DNA of 64,000 nt from Niallia endozanthoxylica (GTDB taxonomy: Bacteria > Bacillota > Bacilli > Bacillales > Cytobacillaceae): the NCBI RefSeq assembly GCF_008710145.1, contig NZ_VYKL01000006.1, positions 1 through 64,000 of the forward strand, written 5' to 3'. Within the stretch, counting starts at the first letter, position 1; each line of letters opens with the position of its first letter. Of the stretch, positions 34,780 through 43,617 are shown one piece after another. The notes beneath the pieces are model-generated. The model saw nothing but the letters and a program-made list of their open reading frames with translations. It did no database searches and was not told where the DNA came from. The position numbers and the translations under genes are program-made.

Positions 34780-36054
34780 CTACCCAAAGAATTGAAAGAC
34801 ACCATAAATTAAAGTGGAAATAATCGCTAATGTTAGCCCGACTAATGTTTCATATGGCATTACTTTTAAACGCTCTTTAATTTCCATGTTTACACTTCCA
34901 CCTGTTGCATGGAAGAAGCTTCCGTGTGGTAAGTGATCGAGAACAGTAGCACCTGCATGAACCATCGCTGCACCAGCAATCGCAGACACACCCATTTCTA
35001 AGATCGTTGAACTAAATACCTGGCTGGCTACAGCTGTACCCGCTGTTGTTGAAGCAGTTGCTGCCGACATAAAGATACCGGATACTGGTGCAAGTACATA
35101 CGCTGGAAGTCCAACAGCACTTAATCCGTCAATTAAAACATCCTTTAATCCAGAGTTTGCAATAATACCAGCTAGTGTACCGGTTCCAAGCAACATAATG
35201 GCTACGCCAGTCATTCTTCCTAAACCTGAAATCGCATACTCGTTTATTTTCTTTCCTTTCCCCATTACAAGTGCTCCTACAATTCCTCCAATTGGTAAGG
35301 CAATCATTGGGTCAATACTAATATCGAACAAAGGTCTTAAGGCTAATAATAAAATCGTTACAAGCGGTGCGATAAGAGCTGGCAAGAAAGCAGGCAGCTT
35401 TCCGCCTTTATTCGCTTGAACTTCTTGTTCTTGAATCATTGTACCTTTTTTTACAAGTTTTTTAGCAAGAATATACGTTACTGCAAGTCCGAAAACAGCC
35501 GGAATCATCCCTGCAGCCATGATAGAAGTTAATGGAACATTAAAGGCATCGGAAGCTGCAATAGCATTTGGGTTTGGTGACATAATGTTTCCTGCTTTAC
35601 CACCGCCGATCATAGCTAGCAGGATTGCCGTTTTAGATATTCCAGCTCTCTGCGCAATGGCAAGGGCAATCGGAGCAACTGTGATGACAGCCACATCAAC
35701 GAAAACACCAACTGTAGTTAAAATCATTGTCGCAATCGCTAGAGCAAGCAATGCTCTCGTTTCCCCTAACTTTTTGACAATCGTTTCAGCAATGGTAGCC
35801 GCAGCACCTGATTCAATTAGGACTCCAGCTAAAACACCCGCAGCTAAAATTCTTAATACGGCTGGGATAATCCCTTTAGCCCCTTCCATCATTAATGTTA
35901 CTGTATTGGTTATATCAACTCCGCCAACTAGACCGCCGACTAATGCCCCGGCTATCATTCCATAGGCAGGAGATACTTTCTTTAAAATAAGGACAATCGC
36001 AACAACTAGGGCAATAATAGCACCTAAAGCGCTTACTTGAATTTGAGCATCCAT
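34780..36054 (-). CDS. GntP-family permease
   Basis: This 424-residue membrane protein belongs to the gluconate:H+ symporter (GntP) family, with about twelve hydrophobic segments and the GGGKAGNIMSPNPNAIA motif near residue 150. Coupled with glycerate kinase, the likely substrate is glycerate or a related sugar acid. AGGAGG lies upstream of the ATG, and a cre site precedes it by about 35 bases. Confidence 0.92.
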   Translation of the reverse strand: MDAQIQVSALGAIIALVVAIVLILKKVSPAYGMIAGALVGGLVGGVDITNTVTLMMEGAKGIIPAVLRILAAGVLAGVLIESGAAATIAETIVKKLGETRALLALAIATMILTTVGVFVDVAVITVAPIALAIAQRAGISKTAILLAMIGGGKAGNIMSPNPNAIAASDAFNVPLTSIMAAGMIPAVFGLAVTYILAKKLVKKGTMIQEQEVQANKGGKLPAFLPALIAPLVTILLLALRPLFDISIDPMIALPIGGIVGALVMGKGKKINEYAISGLGRMTGVAIMLLGTGTLAGIIANSGLKDVLIDGLSAVGLPAYVLAPVSGIFMSAATASTTAGTAVASQVFSSTILEMGVSAIAGAAMVHAGATVLDHLPHGSFFHATGGSVNMEIKERLKVMPYETLVGLTLAIISTLIYGVFQFFG

Positions 36055-36086
36055 TTGATAACTCCTCCTTGTCTGTTATAGACTCA

Positions 36087-36101
36087 TTGTAAGCGTTTCC
36101 T
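36087..36101 (-). promoter_or_regulatory. Candidate cre site before gntP-glxK
   Basis: TTGTAAGCGTTTCCT matches the cre consensus WTGNAANCGNWNNCA at all but the last positions and lies just upstream of the operon start, the normal place for CcpA repression. Confidence 0.5.
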
Positions 36102-36130
36102 TAACTTTTTACATTGTCTCTTCTATCAAA

Positions 36131-36157
36131 AAAAGGCCAGAAAGAACCAGGCCTTTT
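36131..36157 (-). terminator. Terminator after cdaR
   Basis: AAAAGGCC and GGCCTTTT pair around a 11-base loop with A/T runs on both sides, 17 bases beyond the cdaR stop. It separates the regulator's transcript from the permease operon. Confidence 0.8.
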
Positions 36158-36173
36158 TGTGCATTTGCACAAA

Positions 36174-37295
36174 TTATTTCATTTGATTTTGCAATATAGA
36201 TAAATAAAGTTCTAGCAAATCCTTAACCTTTCGCGGATCCTTTTTTGTTAATTCAGTAATTCGTTCTAAACGGTATCTCAAAGTGTTACGATGAATAAAG
36301 AGTCTCCCGGCTACTTTATTCATATCGCCATTCTCCTCAACATAAGCCAATAATGTCTCCAACAGTTCGCCTTTTTTATCATGGTCTTTTATTTGTTGAT
36401 AGTAAGGCCCTATCTGCTCGCCAATCCCAAGCTGATTAGCTCGCGCAAGGAAAACAGGCAATTTATAATCCCCATAGCAATAAATCGCTTTATGAGGATC
36501 TATTTTATTCCCCACAGACAAAGTATAGACAGCCTCACGATAAGACTCGGAGATGCCTTCTATTCCAGGGTGGTAGTTACCAATGGCCATTTTATAATGC
36601 AATTGATGGGATTTTTCTAATCCTAAAATCCAGTTATCAATTTGTTTTAATGTTTTAGAATAGACCCACTGATTGCCCTGTAAATCTATCTTTTTCAGAA
36701 GAATGATGTGATCTGAATACATTACATATAAATCGTCACTTTCACGTTTTTCACGAATCCATTTGTATCCCTTTGATATGTTATCAGCCGCTAGGATTAC
36801 CGCAACTCTTGGTATGTCTAAGTTGATCCCAACTCGTTTTACTCTTTCAAAATATAACGAATTTAAATTTTTTGTCCCGTTCAGCAGCTGTATAGTCAGT
36901 TCTTCCTTTAATCGTTCATCCCACTGCATTTCATCGATTAGAATGGCTTGCTGAAGAATCATTTCTGCAGCCATTTTGACCAATTCCCCGTAGTTTCGTA
37001 TCTCGTCAGGCGGCCCTGTAATACCAATGACCCCAACCACTTTATCATGAAAGTTAATCGGCAGATTAATTCCCGCCTTAACTCCGTGAAGCTGTTCGGC
37101 ATCAGATTCACTAATTTCAAAACCAGATTTGGTCTCTATTACCCTTACTGCCCCTTCATGAATCGAATCTATCCTTTTTTTATCACCTGAACCAATAATA
37201 ACTCCTTTCTCATTCATTACATTTATATTTCGGTTTATAATTTTCATGGTTCGATTGACAATTTCCTGAGCCAAGGACTGATTTAAAAATCTCAT
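36174..37295 (-). CDS. cdaR: CdaR-family sugar-diacid regulator
   Basis: This 373-residue regulator has an N-terminal sugar-diacid recognition domain (about residues 3-135, with GVKAGINLPINFHDKVVGVIGITG) and a C-terminal PucR-type helix-turn-helix (NGDMNKVAGRLFIHRNTLRYRLERI). CdaR activates glucarate/galactarate/glycerate genes in response to the acid. The ATG at 37295 has AGAGGG upstream. Its place beside the glycerate kinase operon makes that operon the obvious target. Confidence 0.92.
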   Translation of the reverse strand: MRFLNQSLAQEIVNRTMKIINRNINVMNEKGVIIGSGDKKRIDSIHEGAVRVIETKSGFEISESDAEQLHGVKAGINLPINFHDKVVGVIGITGPPDEIRNYGELVKMAAEMILQQAILIDEMQWDERLKEELTIQLLNGTKNLNSLYFERVKRVGINLDIPRVAVILAADNISKGYKWIREKRESDDLYVMYSDHIILLKKIDLQGNQWVYSKTLKQIDNWILGLEKSHQLHYKMAIGNYHPGIEGISESYREAVYTLSVGNKIDPHKAIYCYGDYKLPVFLARANQLGIGEQIGPYYQQIKDHDKKGELLETLLAYVEENGDMNKVAGRLFIHRNTLRYRLERITELTKKDPRKVKDLLELYLSILQNQMK

Positions 37296-37403
37296 ATAGA
37301 TCCCTCTTTTCAATCTTTGCTATAAAAAGGCTGCTAGAGATATTTCATGATAATTAGTATATATAATATCCTCTTCTTTATTAGAGAGACCTGATTATAC
37401 CGA

Positions 37404-37648
37404 AAGCACGGAACGACCATAGTAATGGTTCTTCATGATATAAACTTGTCAGCAAGATATGCAGACTATATTTTTGCCTGCATAAAGGAAGGCTTACTGC
37501 TCAAAGTGAGCCATTAAAGATGATAACGAGCATACTAGTTAAAGATATTTTCGGGCTGGATTGCACGGTAATACATGACCCCATTTCGGCTTCTCCTCTA
37601 GTCATACCAAAAGGACGACACCATTTTATTAATGAATGCACGAGTTAA
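37404..37648 (+). pseudogene. 3' remnant of a siderophore-type ABC ATPase gene
   Basis: The plus strand encodes TIVMVLHDINLSARYADYIF (the switch region after Walker B in FecE/FepC-type ATPases), then after a frameshift near 37510 continues LVKDIFGLDCTVIHDPISAS and PLVIPKGRHH before a stop at 37648. This is the conserved C-terminus of iron-siderophore ABC ATPases. The first two thirds of the gene are missing, so it is a decayed fragment. Confidence 0.8.
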
Positions 37649-37844
37649 ACAAGGCAAAAACCGCAAACGCTGAGAAGGTCTCCTCACTGGCACGTCGAAT
37701 AATCATTAAGAAGATCGCTTGCATAGTGATCTTCCGCAAGGGGTGCGAAAAAACTGCCTCCCCCTAGCAGAAAGCCTTTTCACGCCTCTTACGGAAGTTA
37801 GATTAGTCTTTTGCATGACTTAGATATAGAAAGGATATTATGAA

Positions 37845-38435
37845 ATGGAGATAATCAATTTTTCAAATGGAGCGGTAACTTCTAAGGAAGAACTGAGAGA
37901 ACTAGTCGGCTTCCCTCATGAACATGTTATAAAAAAAGAAATTTCAATCATCGATGAACATTGTAAAAAGTTCATTTCGATGTCACCTCTTTTTTTCCTT
38001 TCTACATCAAATGCCGAAGGAAGATGTGACGTTTCCCCTCGAGGTGATCGACCAAACGGAATTAAAATATTAAACGACCATCAATTGGTGATCCCTGTAC
38101 GTCCTGGTAACAAAAGAGTAGATTCATTGATGAATATTTTAGAAAATCCACACGCGGGACTGGTTTTTCTTATTCCAGGGTTAGATGAGGTACTTCGTAT
38201 AAATGGAAGAGCCACCGTCATCACAAACGAAGAGCTCTTAGACGATATGGGTGGGAAGGCTCCCTTCATTGGAATTGGATTGGATGTTGAAGAATGTTTT
38301 ATCCATTGTTCTCGAGCACTGCTGAAATCAAAAATTTGGAGCCCAGATACTTGGCAAGACAAAGAATCACTCCCATCAGGCCTCGATATATTCCTTGCCC
38401 ATCTCAGCATTAATGGAGTAGAGATAAAGAAATAA
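37845..38435 (+). CDS. Pyridoxamine 5'-phosphate oxidase-family protein
   Basis: This 196-residue protein has the split-barrel flavin fold of PPOX-type proteins, with the DVSPRGDRPN loop near residues 62-71 and the RPGNKRVDSLMNILENPHAGLVF segment expected to hold FMN. It resembles the MSMEG_1061-type FMN-dependent subgroup. AAGGA lies 9 bases before the ATG. It has no partner genes, and the substrate is unknown. Confidence 0.85.
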   Translation: MEIINFSNGAVTSKEELRELVGFPHEHVIKKEISIIDEHCKKFISMSPLFFLSTSNAEGRCDVSPRGDRPNGIKILNDHQLVIPVRPGNKRVDSLMNILENPHAGLVFLIPGLDEVLRINGRATVITNEELLDDMGGKAPFIGIGLDVEECFIHCSRALLKSKIWSPDTWQDKESLPSGLDIFLAHLSINGVEIKK

Positions 38436-38570
38436 TCTTCTTCCTCAATCACTTGTTATCATTCTAGGATCTTTTAGTTAGAAAAAGACTACGGTCTACT
38501 GAAACAGAGAGCCGTTTAAGAGAGAACTAGTGAATAAGATTACCTGCCTGTCTGAATAAAAACAGAGAAA

Positions 38571-38611
38571 AGAGAGTTCTGTGAGAAAGTTACATTTCCG
38601 CAGAACTCTCT
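38571..38611 (+). repeat. Hairpin repeat family B, copy 2
   Basis: AGAGAGTTCTGTGAGAAA pairs with TTTCCGCAGAACTCTCT, followed by TTATTTG. It follows the PPOX gene. Confidence 0.75.
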
Positions 38612-38766
38612 TTATTTGTAAGTAAGATTCACGTTTTTCTTCTATCTTGTTATAGGTTGGACGATGCACCTGTTCCCACGTTTCACCTGGAACGATAGAC
38701 TCCTTACCAGAAATACTATATCATTAACATATCAATAGAATGCTAGAATTCTGAGAGGAGAGAAAC

Positions 38767-39840
38767 ATGAAAGCCGTTAAAATGTTATTGCTTGTAGCGT
38801 TATTTGCTTTAATGCCTATTCAATCTGCCTTTGCATCAGGAACGAAAACACTAGACTCTTATATTCCTATGGATGATGTTTTTTATGACCATTGGGCACT
38901 TGAGGAAATGACTGATCTCATCAATGCTGATATTATTGATGGATACTTAGATGAAGAAAACAATATGTATGTGATGCCAAATGATAACATCACACGTGCA
39001 CAGTTCGTCAAAATTATCGTATCTGCTTTAGGATTAACTAGTAATGGCCCTGGAAAAACCTTTACAGATGTTAAACAAAATCACTGGTACACGGATTCAA
39101 TCAGAATTGCGAGTGACCTGGGAATTATTAGCGGAAACCAAGGTAAGTTCTATCCAAATGACAACATTACCCGCGCGGAAATCACGAAAATTATTGTGTT
39201 GTCTTTTGAAAAGACAGTGAATTTCCAAAATACAAACAGCAAAGTCTTTACAGATGTTGATCCAAAAAGCTGGGCATACGAGTATATCCGCAAGGCCTCT
39301 TCAGCTGCTATCGTGAATGGAAACGGAAGCCACTTCAACCCAACGAAAAACGCTACAAGAGCCGAGGCCATGGTCATGATTCACCGCGCACTGCAAAAGG
39401 AGCAATCAGCCTTACCAAATGATGCGGACCTTACAGCCTTCTTAAAAGATCATATTACTCGTGAAAATTCTCTTGCTGAAACCAATTCATTAAATGAACT
39501 GGCCGCTTTATATAATGAAAATGGAACAGGATACTATTTAATAGAAGCTCTTATGATGATGGAATGGCCGCTTCAAGAGGAAGATATGGAAGTAACCTAC
39601 CAAATCGATGATGAAAACCTGAATTTACAAGTCCTTCAAAAATCTAACTCCTTTGCGACAGTAGAAGCCACTGGCATGAAGGTTTCAATCGTCATCAAGA
39701 GTCCTGATTTTAATATGGACATGAGAGAAGATATGGATGGTATCTACCATTTGAAAAAAGATCTAGCTAGCGGAGAATGGAAGATTTATAACTACCTGCC
39801 AAGCTTTGATGAAGAAGAATTTATCGCTGAGAATCTATAA
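38767..39840 (+). CDS. S-layer homology (SLH) domain protein
   Basis: This 357-residue protein has a signal peptide (cleavage near AFASG, residue 24) and three SLH domains (about residues 35-90, 97-155, 163-215), each with the ITRAQFVKIIV/ITRAEITKIIV/ATRAEAMVMI core that binds pyruvylated secondary wall polymer. The C-terminal part (about 220-357) is an NTF2-like or hypothetical domain with no clear family. It should be anchored non-covalently to the wall. GAGAGGAGAG precedes the ATG. Confidence 0.92.
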   Translation: MKAVKMLLLVALFALMPIQSAFASGTKTLDSYIPMDDVFYDHWALEEMTDLINADIIDGYLDEENNMYVMPNDNITRAQFVKIIVSALGLTSNGPGKTFTDVKQNHWYTDSIRIASDLGIISGNQGKFYPNDNITRAEITKIIVLSFEKTVNFQNTNSKVFTDVDPKSWAYEYIRKASSAAIVNGNGSHFNPTKNATRAEAMVMIHRALQKEQSALPNDADLTAFLKDHITRENSLAETNSLNELAALYNENGTGYYLIEALMMMEWPLQEEDMEVTYQIDDENLNLQVLQKSNSFATVEATGMKVSIVIKSPDFNMDMREDMDGIYHLKKDLASGEWKIYNYLPSFDEEEFIAENL

Positions 39841-39853
39841 ATCTAAACAAATA

Positions 39854-39890
39854 GGAGAGTTCTGGAGATTAAATATCTGCGGAACTCTTC
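39854..39890 (+). repeat. Hairpin repeat family B, copy 3
   Basis: GGAGAGTTCTGGAGAT pairs with ATCTGCGGAACTCTTC, followed by TTCTTTATTTTT. It directly follows the SLH gene and probably terminates it. Confidence 0.78.
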
Positions 39891-40079
39891 TTCTTTATTT
39901 TTTTGGCATCCTTTCAATAAATCAGCAAAGACTGCTGCAAATTTATCTATTATTTCCCCCTCACTTATCCCCTTTTTCATGACAGTGCACAATGATATTT
40001 TACCAATTTATAAGCATCATTTTTTCTAATCTGTGCTATCGAAATCCAATCATTATGGTATTATGGAAGAGTGATTTTT

Positions 40080-40150
40080 ATCCCACTCTTAACGGGCAGT
40101 GAGACTCCCGCCTCAAGATTCTGAGGATACAAAAAAGAATGGAAGTTTCA
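40080..40150 (+). repeat. IS605-end-like palindromic element, second copy
   Basis: The block CCCACTCTTAACGGGCAGTG and the following CCGCCTCAAGATTCTGAGG match the minus strand of the element at the left edge of the window, in opposite chromosomal orientation. The inner half of the hairpin is degenerate here. It sits directly before the ribosome site of the DUF2156 gene. Confidence 0.5.
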
Positions 40151-40172
40151 CTTTATCAGGAGGAAAGCTTCA

Positions 40173-41279
40173 ATGATTGATATCCAAACTCTTAATCCCT
40201 TTAGAAAAAAACATTCTGTCACCGCTATATTATCAGAAGATTGCAATAAATTTTACGAGCAATTAGACACCTTTTTAAGTAAAAAAGGCGGCAATCATGC
40301 ATCACATTTAATCTTCTTACAAGATAAAGAATTATTCTGGACTAGTCAAAAAAATGTACTAATCGCCTATAAAAGAATTTCCAATAAATTAGTCGTGCTT
40401 GGAGACCCAATAGGAGAAGAAACCGAAATCAAGGACGCTATTAAAGAATTTTGTGAGTATAGTAAAAACCATGGACTCAAACCTGTATTCTATCAAATAA
40501 GCCCAAGGTATATGCACTATTACCATGATTCCGGCTATCGTTTTCTGAAGTTAGGAGAAGAAGGGCTCGTTCATCTTAAGCAATTTAGTTTAGCAGGAAA
40601 ACAAGGCGCAAAATTACGAACACGATTCAATAAGTTTGAAAGAAACTCTTACAAATTTAACGTTTTCTTTCCTCCTTTTACAGATCATCTTCTATCAGAG
40701 TTAAAACAGGTATCGGATTCGTGGTTAAATGGACAAAAGGAAAAAAGCTTTTCGGTTGTCTCCTTTAGTGAAGAATATGTATCTCGTTTCCCTATTGGTG
40801 TCTTATCCGACCCCAGCGGCAGCATTATTGCCTTTTCAACATTAGCAACAGATTATAAATCTACGATTACTATTGATTTAATGAGAAAACAATCAGATAG
40901 TCCACACGGAACAATGGATGTATTATTTATTCATATATTTAAATGGGCAAAAGAACATGGATACCAAACTTGCAGCTTAGGAATGACACCACTATCAAAT
41001 GTGGGCCATTGCAAGCATTCTTTTACAAGTGAAAAAATTGCACGCCTAGCGTATCTTTATGGTAATTCATTGTATAATTTCAAAGGTCTCAAAGAATTTA
41101 AAAATAAATTTGCAACCGAATGGGAACCGAAATATTTAGCCTATAAAAAAACATCACTTCCCATTACTTGTTTACAATTGCTGCTGCTAATCAATCGAAG
41201 CTATCAGCCTATGAAGAAGGAACCGAACGAAACATACGAATATCTTTCAAAAAAACAGGACAACAAAATTGCTTTTTGA
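40173..41279 (+). CDS. DUF2156 (MprF catalytic-domain-like) protein
   Basis: This 368-residue soluble protein resembles the C-terminal aminoacyl-phosphatidylglycerol synthase domain of MprF (two GNAT-like halves). Motifs include GDPIGEE near residue 77, ISPRYMHYYHDSGYRFLKLGEEGLV and, in the second half, GTMDVLFIHIFKWAKEHGYQTCSLGMTPLSNVG. MprF uses aminoacyl-tRNA to modify membrane lipids. The flippase part of MprF is absent here. AGGAGG precedes the ATG. A GtrA protein follows 80 bases later. Confidence 0.85.
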   Translation: MIDIQTLNPFRKKHSVTAILSEDCNKFYEQLDTFLSKKGGNHASHLIFLQDKELFWTSQKNVLIAYKRISNKLVVLGDPIGEETEIKDAIKEFCEYSKNHGLKPVFYQISPRYMHYYHDSGYRFLKLGEEGLVHLKQFSLAGKQGAKLRTRFNKFERNSYKFNVFFPPFTDHLLSELKQVSDSWLNGQKEKSFSVVSFSEEYVSRFPIGVLSDPSGSIIAFSTLATDYKSTITIDLMRKQSDSPHGTMDVLFIHIFKWAKEHGYQTCSLGMTPLSNVGHCKHSFTSEKIARLAYLYGNSLYNFKGLKEFKNKFATEWEPKYLAYKKTSLPITCLQLLLLINRSYQPMKKEPNETYEYLSKKQDNKIAF

Positions 41280-41366
41280 AAAATGCTCTTGTAGCTTGCG
41301 TTCATGGCCCTATGCTTCCTGAGTGCAGTCTCTTAAGTTCTTCGTAATTGAAAGGACATGAGTATC

Positions 41367-41747
41367 GTGATTATGAAAGAAGTTTCATTTAAATTTATGA
41401 AATATAGTTTAATTGGGTGTATAAGCACACTCGTTTATTTTCTATCCGTCTATTTGTTAGTGGAGTCTCTTCACCATGACCCTGTATATGCATCGGCCTT
41501 ATCGTTTATTTTCATGACGATCATTTCCTATTTGTTAAATAGAAAATATACCTTTAAAAGTACCTTTTCAACGAAAACGCTGCTTCGTTTTCTCGTTGTA
41601 TCAACGATTGGTTTCATCCTGAACTTTATCATTATGTATGTAATTGTAAGAGTATGTGCTCTCCCCTATGTGATTGGAGAACTGATAACCACACTGATCA
41701 TACCAGTGATTAATTTCACTTTAAATAATTATTGGGCTTTTAAATGA
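41367..41747 (+). CDS. GtrA-family membrane protein
   Basis: This protein of about 126 residues has four membrane segments and the GtrA signature (FMKYSLIGCISTLVYFLSVYLL at the start and FTLNNYWAFK at the end). GtrA proteins take part in moving or anchoring polyprenyl-linked sugars. GTG 41367 has AAAGGA at 10 bases; ATG 41358 is too close to that site and ATG 41373 is also possible. It follows the DUF2156 gene, and the stop lies inside palindrome A. Confidence 0.85.
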   Translation: MIMKEVSFKFMKYSLIGCISTLVYFLSVYLLVESLHHDPVYASALSFIFMTIISYLLNRKYTFKSTFSTKTLLRFLVVSTIGFILNFIIMYVIVRVCALPYVIGELITTLIIPVINFTLNNYWAFK

Positions 41748-41810
41748 AACGTGGGGAAGGTTCTCGCGTTTCACTCATAAGTGAAACGGCAGAACCTTCC
41801 CCATGTTTCA
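41745..41810. repeat. Large palindrome, repeat family A
   Basis: The arms GAAACGTGGGGAAGGTTCT and AGAACCTTCCCCATGTTTC, with inner arms GTTTCAC and GTGAAAC, make a nearly perfect 66-bp palindrome. It directly follows the GtrA stop codon and precedes the kinase ribosome site. Relatives are at 46000, 18183, 25718, 51120 and, interrupted, 56750/56900. Confidence 0.85.
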
Positions 41811-41833
41811 AAGAAGGGAGGTACATTCCCATT

Positions 41834-42637
41834 TTGCGTGCCATTCGAAAAATCTATCAGTTTTTTGTGGATAAACCTGTAAAAGAAGAGACGGTTTTAA
41901 ACGGTCGCTACAAGGTTTTGAATGTTATAGGAACAGGTAGCTACGGTATTGTTTATCTCTGCGAAGAGTTGAATACCAATGAGAATAGGGTGATTAAACA
42001 ACTGCGGCCGAGTAAACGCCGTAGCAAAAAAGAGGTTGAGATGTTTGAAAAGGAAATCGCTGTTTTGCGTATGCTGAATCACCCAAATATACCAAGGTTG
42101 TTTGAGGCCTTTTCAAATAATGGAGATTTATTTTATGTGATGAGTTTCATTGAAGGAGACAATCTGGAAGATCAGATCTTTTTCAAGAAAAAAACATTTA
42201 ATGAGAAAGAGTCGCTGCTTTTTCTTGTTCACCTGCTTGAATTAGTAGATTATCTCCACAAAAGAGACATTTATCACCAGGATTTACGTATTCCAAACAT
42301 TATACTAAAAAACGAGGATCCTTTTTTAATCGACTTTGGTTTGACTAATCAAGGACTCTCAATGGATTCCTATCACTCAACCTCCCCTTCTTCATCTGAC
42401 AAACAAAGGAGTATCCTAGAGATGAAACAGCAGGACTACTATGATTTAGGGGAAATCCTTTTATATTTACTTTATACGACATACTCTTCAGAAAGTAAAA
42501 AAGCCCTTCCTTGGACAGAAGAACTTTCTTTAGAAAAAGGAACGGTTTATTTACTAAAAAGACTATTAGGAATAACCGAACCTTACTCAAATACAAGTGA
42601 AATTTCAGCTGATCTTCATGCTGCCCTTTTAAAATAA
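41834..42637 (+). CDS. Serine/threonine protein kinase (YbdM-like)
   Basis: This protein of about 267 residues has an almost complete Hanks-type kinase domain: glycine loop GTGSYG, the ATP-site Lys in VIKQLRP, Glu in the next helix, catalytic loop YHQDLRIPN and DFG with the usual Asp. The activation segment is Ser/Thr-rich. There is no membrane segment. The open frame starts at 41744, but those 30 codons are palindrome A sequence; the TTG at 41834, with AAGGGAGG upstream, is a more likely start. It converges with the repeat-protein gene next door. Confidence 0.82.
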   Translation: MRAIRKIYQFFVDKPVKEETVLNGRYKVLNVIGTGSYGIVYLCEELNTNENRVIKQLRPSKRRSKKEVEMFEKEIAVLRMLNHPNIPRLFEAFSNNGDLFYVMSFIEGDNLEDQIFFKKKTFNEKESLLFLVHLLELVDYLHKRDIYHQDLRIPNIILKNEDPFLIDFGLTNQGLSMDSYHSTSPSSSDKQRSILEMKQQDYYDLGEILLYLLYTTYSSESKKALPWTEELSLEKGTVYLLKRLLGITEPYSNTSEISADLHAALLK

Positions 42638-42667
42638 CAGAAAAGGGCAACATGTGTATAGGGATGG

Positions 42668-42946
42668 TTAGCTGCTGCTGCGGCCCTTGCGTTTGTAGTA
42701 TTTACTTCCTCTCATAGGAGATTGTTTATACCGACGACTGCTGCTGCTTCCTTGTCGATAATAATCATGCCTTCGTTCACTACTGCTGCCACGACGATAA
42801 TGATCATGTCTTCGCTCACTGCTGCTGCCACGACGATAATGATCATGTCTTCGCTCACTGCTGCTGCCACGACGATAATGCTTATGTCTCCGCTCACTGC
42901 TGCCTTGGGAAAGATTCTGAATTTGTTTCATTATTTTTTTAAACAT
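42668..42946 (-). CDS. Arg/His/Ser tandem-repeat protein (CotG-like composition)
   Basis: The 92-residue protein starts MFKKIMKQIQNLSQGSS and then repeats a 13-residue unit SSERRHDHYRRGS about four and a half times, ending in a Lys/Arg/Ser tail. The DNA shows the matching 39-base repeat. GAGGT at 8 bases supports the ATG. The basic, unstructured, Ser-rich repeats resemble the CotG-type spore coat proteins, which are phosphorylated; identity with CotG is not shown. It ends 30 bases from the stop codon of the kinase gene that converges on it. Confidence 0.75.
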   Translation of the reverse strand: MFKKIMKQIQNLSQGSSERRHKHYRRGSSSERRHDHYRRGSSSERRHDHYRRGSSSERRHDYYRQGSSSSRRYKQSPMRGSKYYKRKGRSSS

Positions 42947-43465
42947 AACTTACCTCTTTCATTTTAGAATGGGGTATTTACCTTTTTAGTCTAACATAGT
43001 TGAAAGAATCGGTTTAAGCATTTCAACTGTGTGAATGGATAAACCATTCTTTTTGTCTAGCTGTGGGGCTTTATGCTGTTTCAGTTTTCATGGATTTGTG
43101 AGGCTGTAAGATCGTTAGGATTCAGTACTAACCATTACAATAGAACCAGTTATAGCATGAACAATGCAGATTGTATTCTTTTCTTCCTTCTTCCATTTCG
43201 AGCCTATAGATTTTAGACGTGGAAACCTTCCTGCTACATAAAATTAATTGCACCATCGACCGAAAAAATAATTAGCCAAGAATGAGATGACTAGATATCG
43301 TCTTATGCTTGGCTAATTATATTTATATACCTTGGTGTTTATACATTAACAGGGGCATTGCCAATTTAATACGTCAGAAAATCAGATTATCTTACTCTAT
43401 TCATTTTTTCCATCATGATAAAACAAAAACAAGAGCCCTCATCTATGAAATATAAGGCTCTTGTT
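42947..43465. other. Gene-poor gap with hairpins
   Basis: No convincing gene is seen. It holds a perfect 11-bp stem at 43270-43318 (AATTAGCCAAG with CTTGGCTAATT, closing a further partly paired loop) and a second hairpin at 43430-43463. Short protein-like frames near 43110-43250 have no ribosome site. Confidence 0.5.
43430..43463. terminator. Terminator-like hairpin
   Basis: CAAGAGCC and GGCTCTTG pair around an 18-base loop and are followed by TTTTATTT on the plus strand and TTTTTG on the minus strand. Confidence 0.65.
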
Positions 43466-43602
43466 TTATTTATGTGTCATCAATACGATGTTTAAACTGC
43501 CTGTCATTATCGGATGCCATTCATCCTTTTTAACGAGGCTCCCACTTTTTTTATTTACAAAATCTATCAAAATATGGGTTATGGTACTAAGATATAGATA
43601 AA

Positions 43603-43617
43603 AGTGAACGCTTTCAT
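43603..43617 (+). promoter_or_regulatory. Candidate cre site before tartrate dehydrogenase
   Basis: Read on the minus strand, ATGAAAGCGTTCACT matches the cre consensus WTGNAANCGNWNNCA except for the last base. It is about 140 bases upstream of the dehydrogenase start. Confidence 0.5.

Noticed and set aside
42668..42946. CRISPR array, suggested by evenly spaced repeats of 39 bases
   Set aside because: The repeats are contiguous with no unique spacers and encode a clean 13-residue protein repeat.
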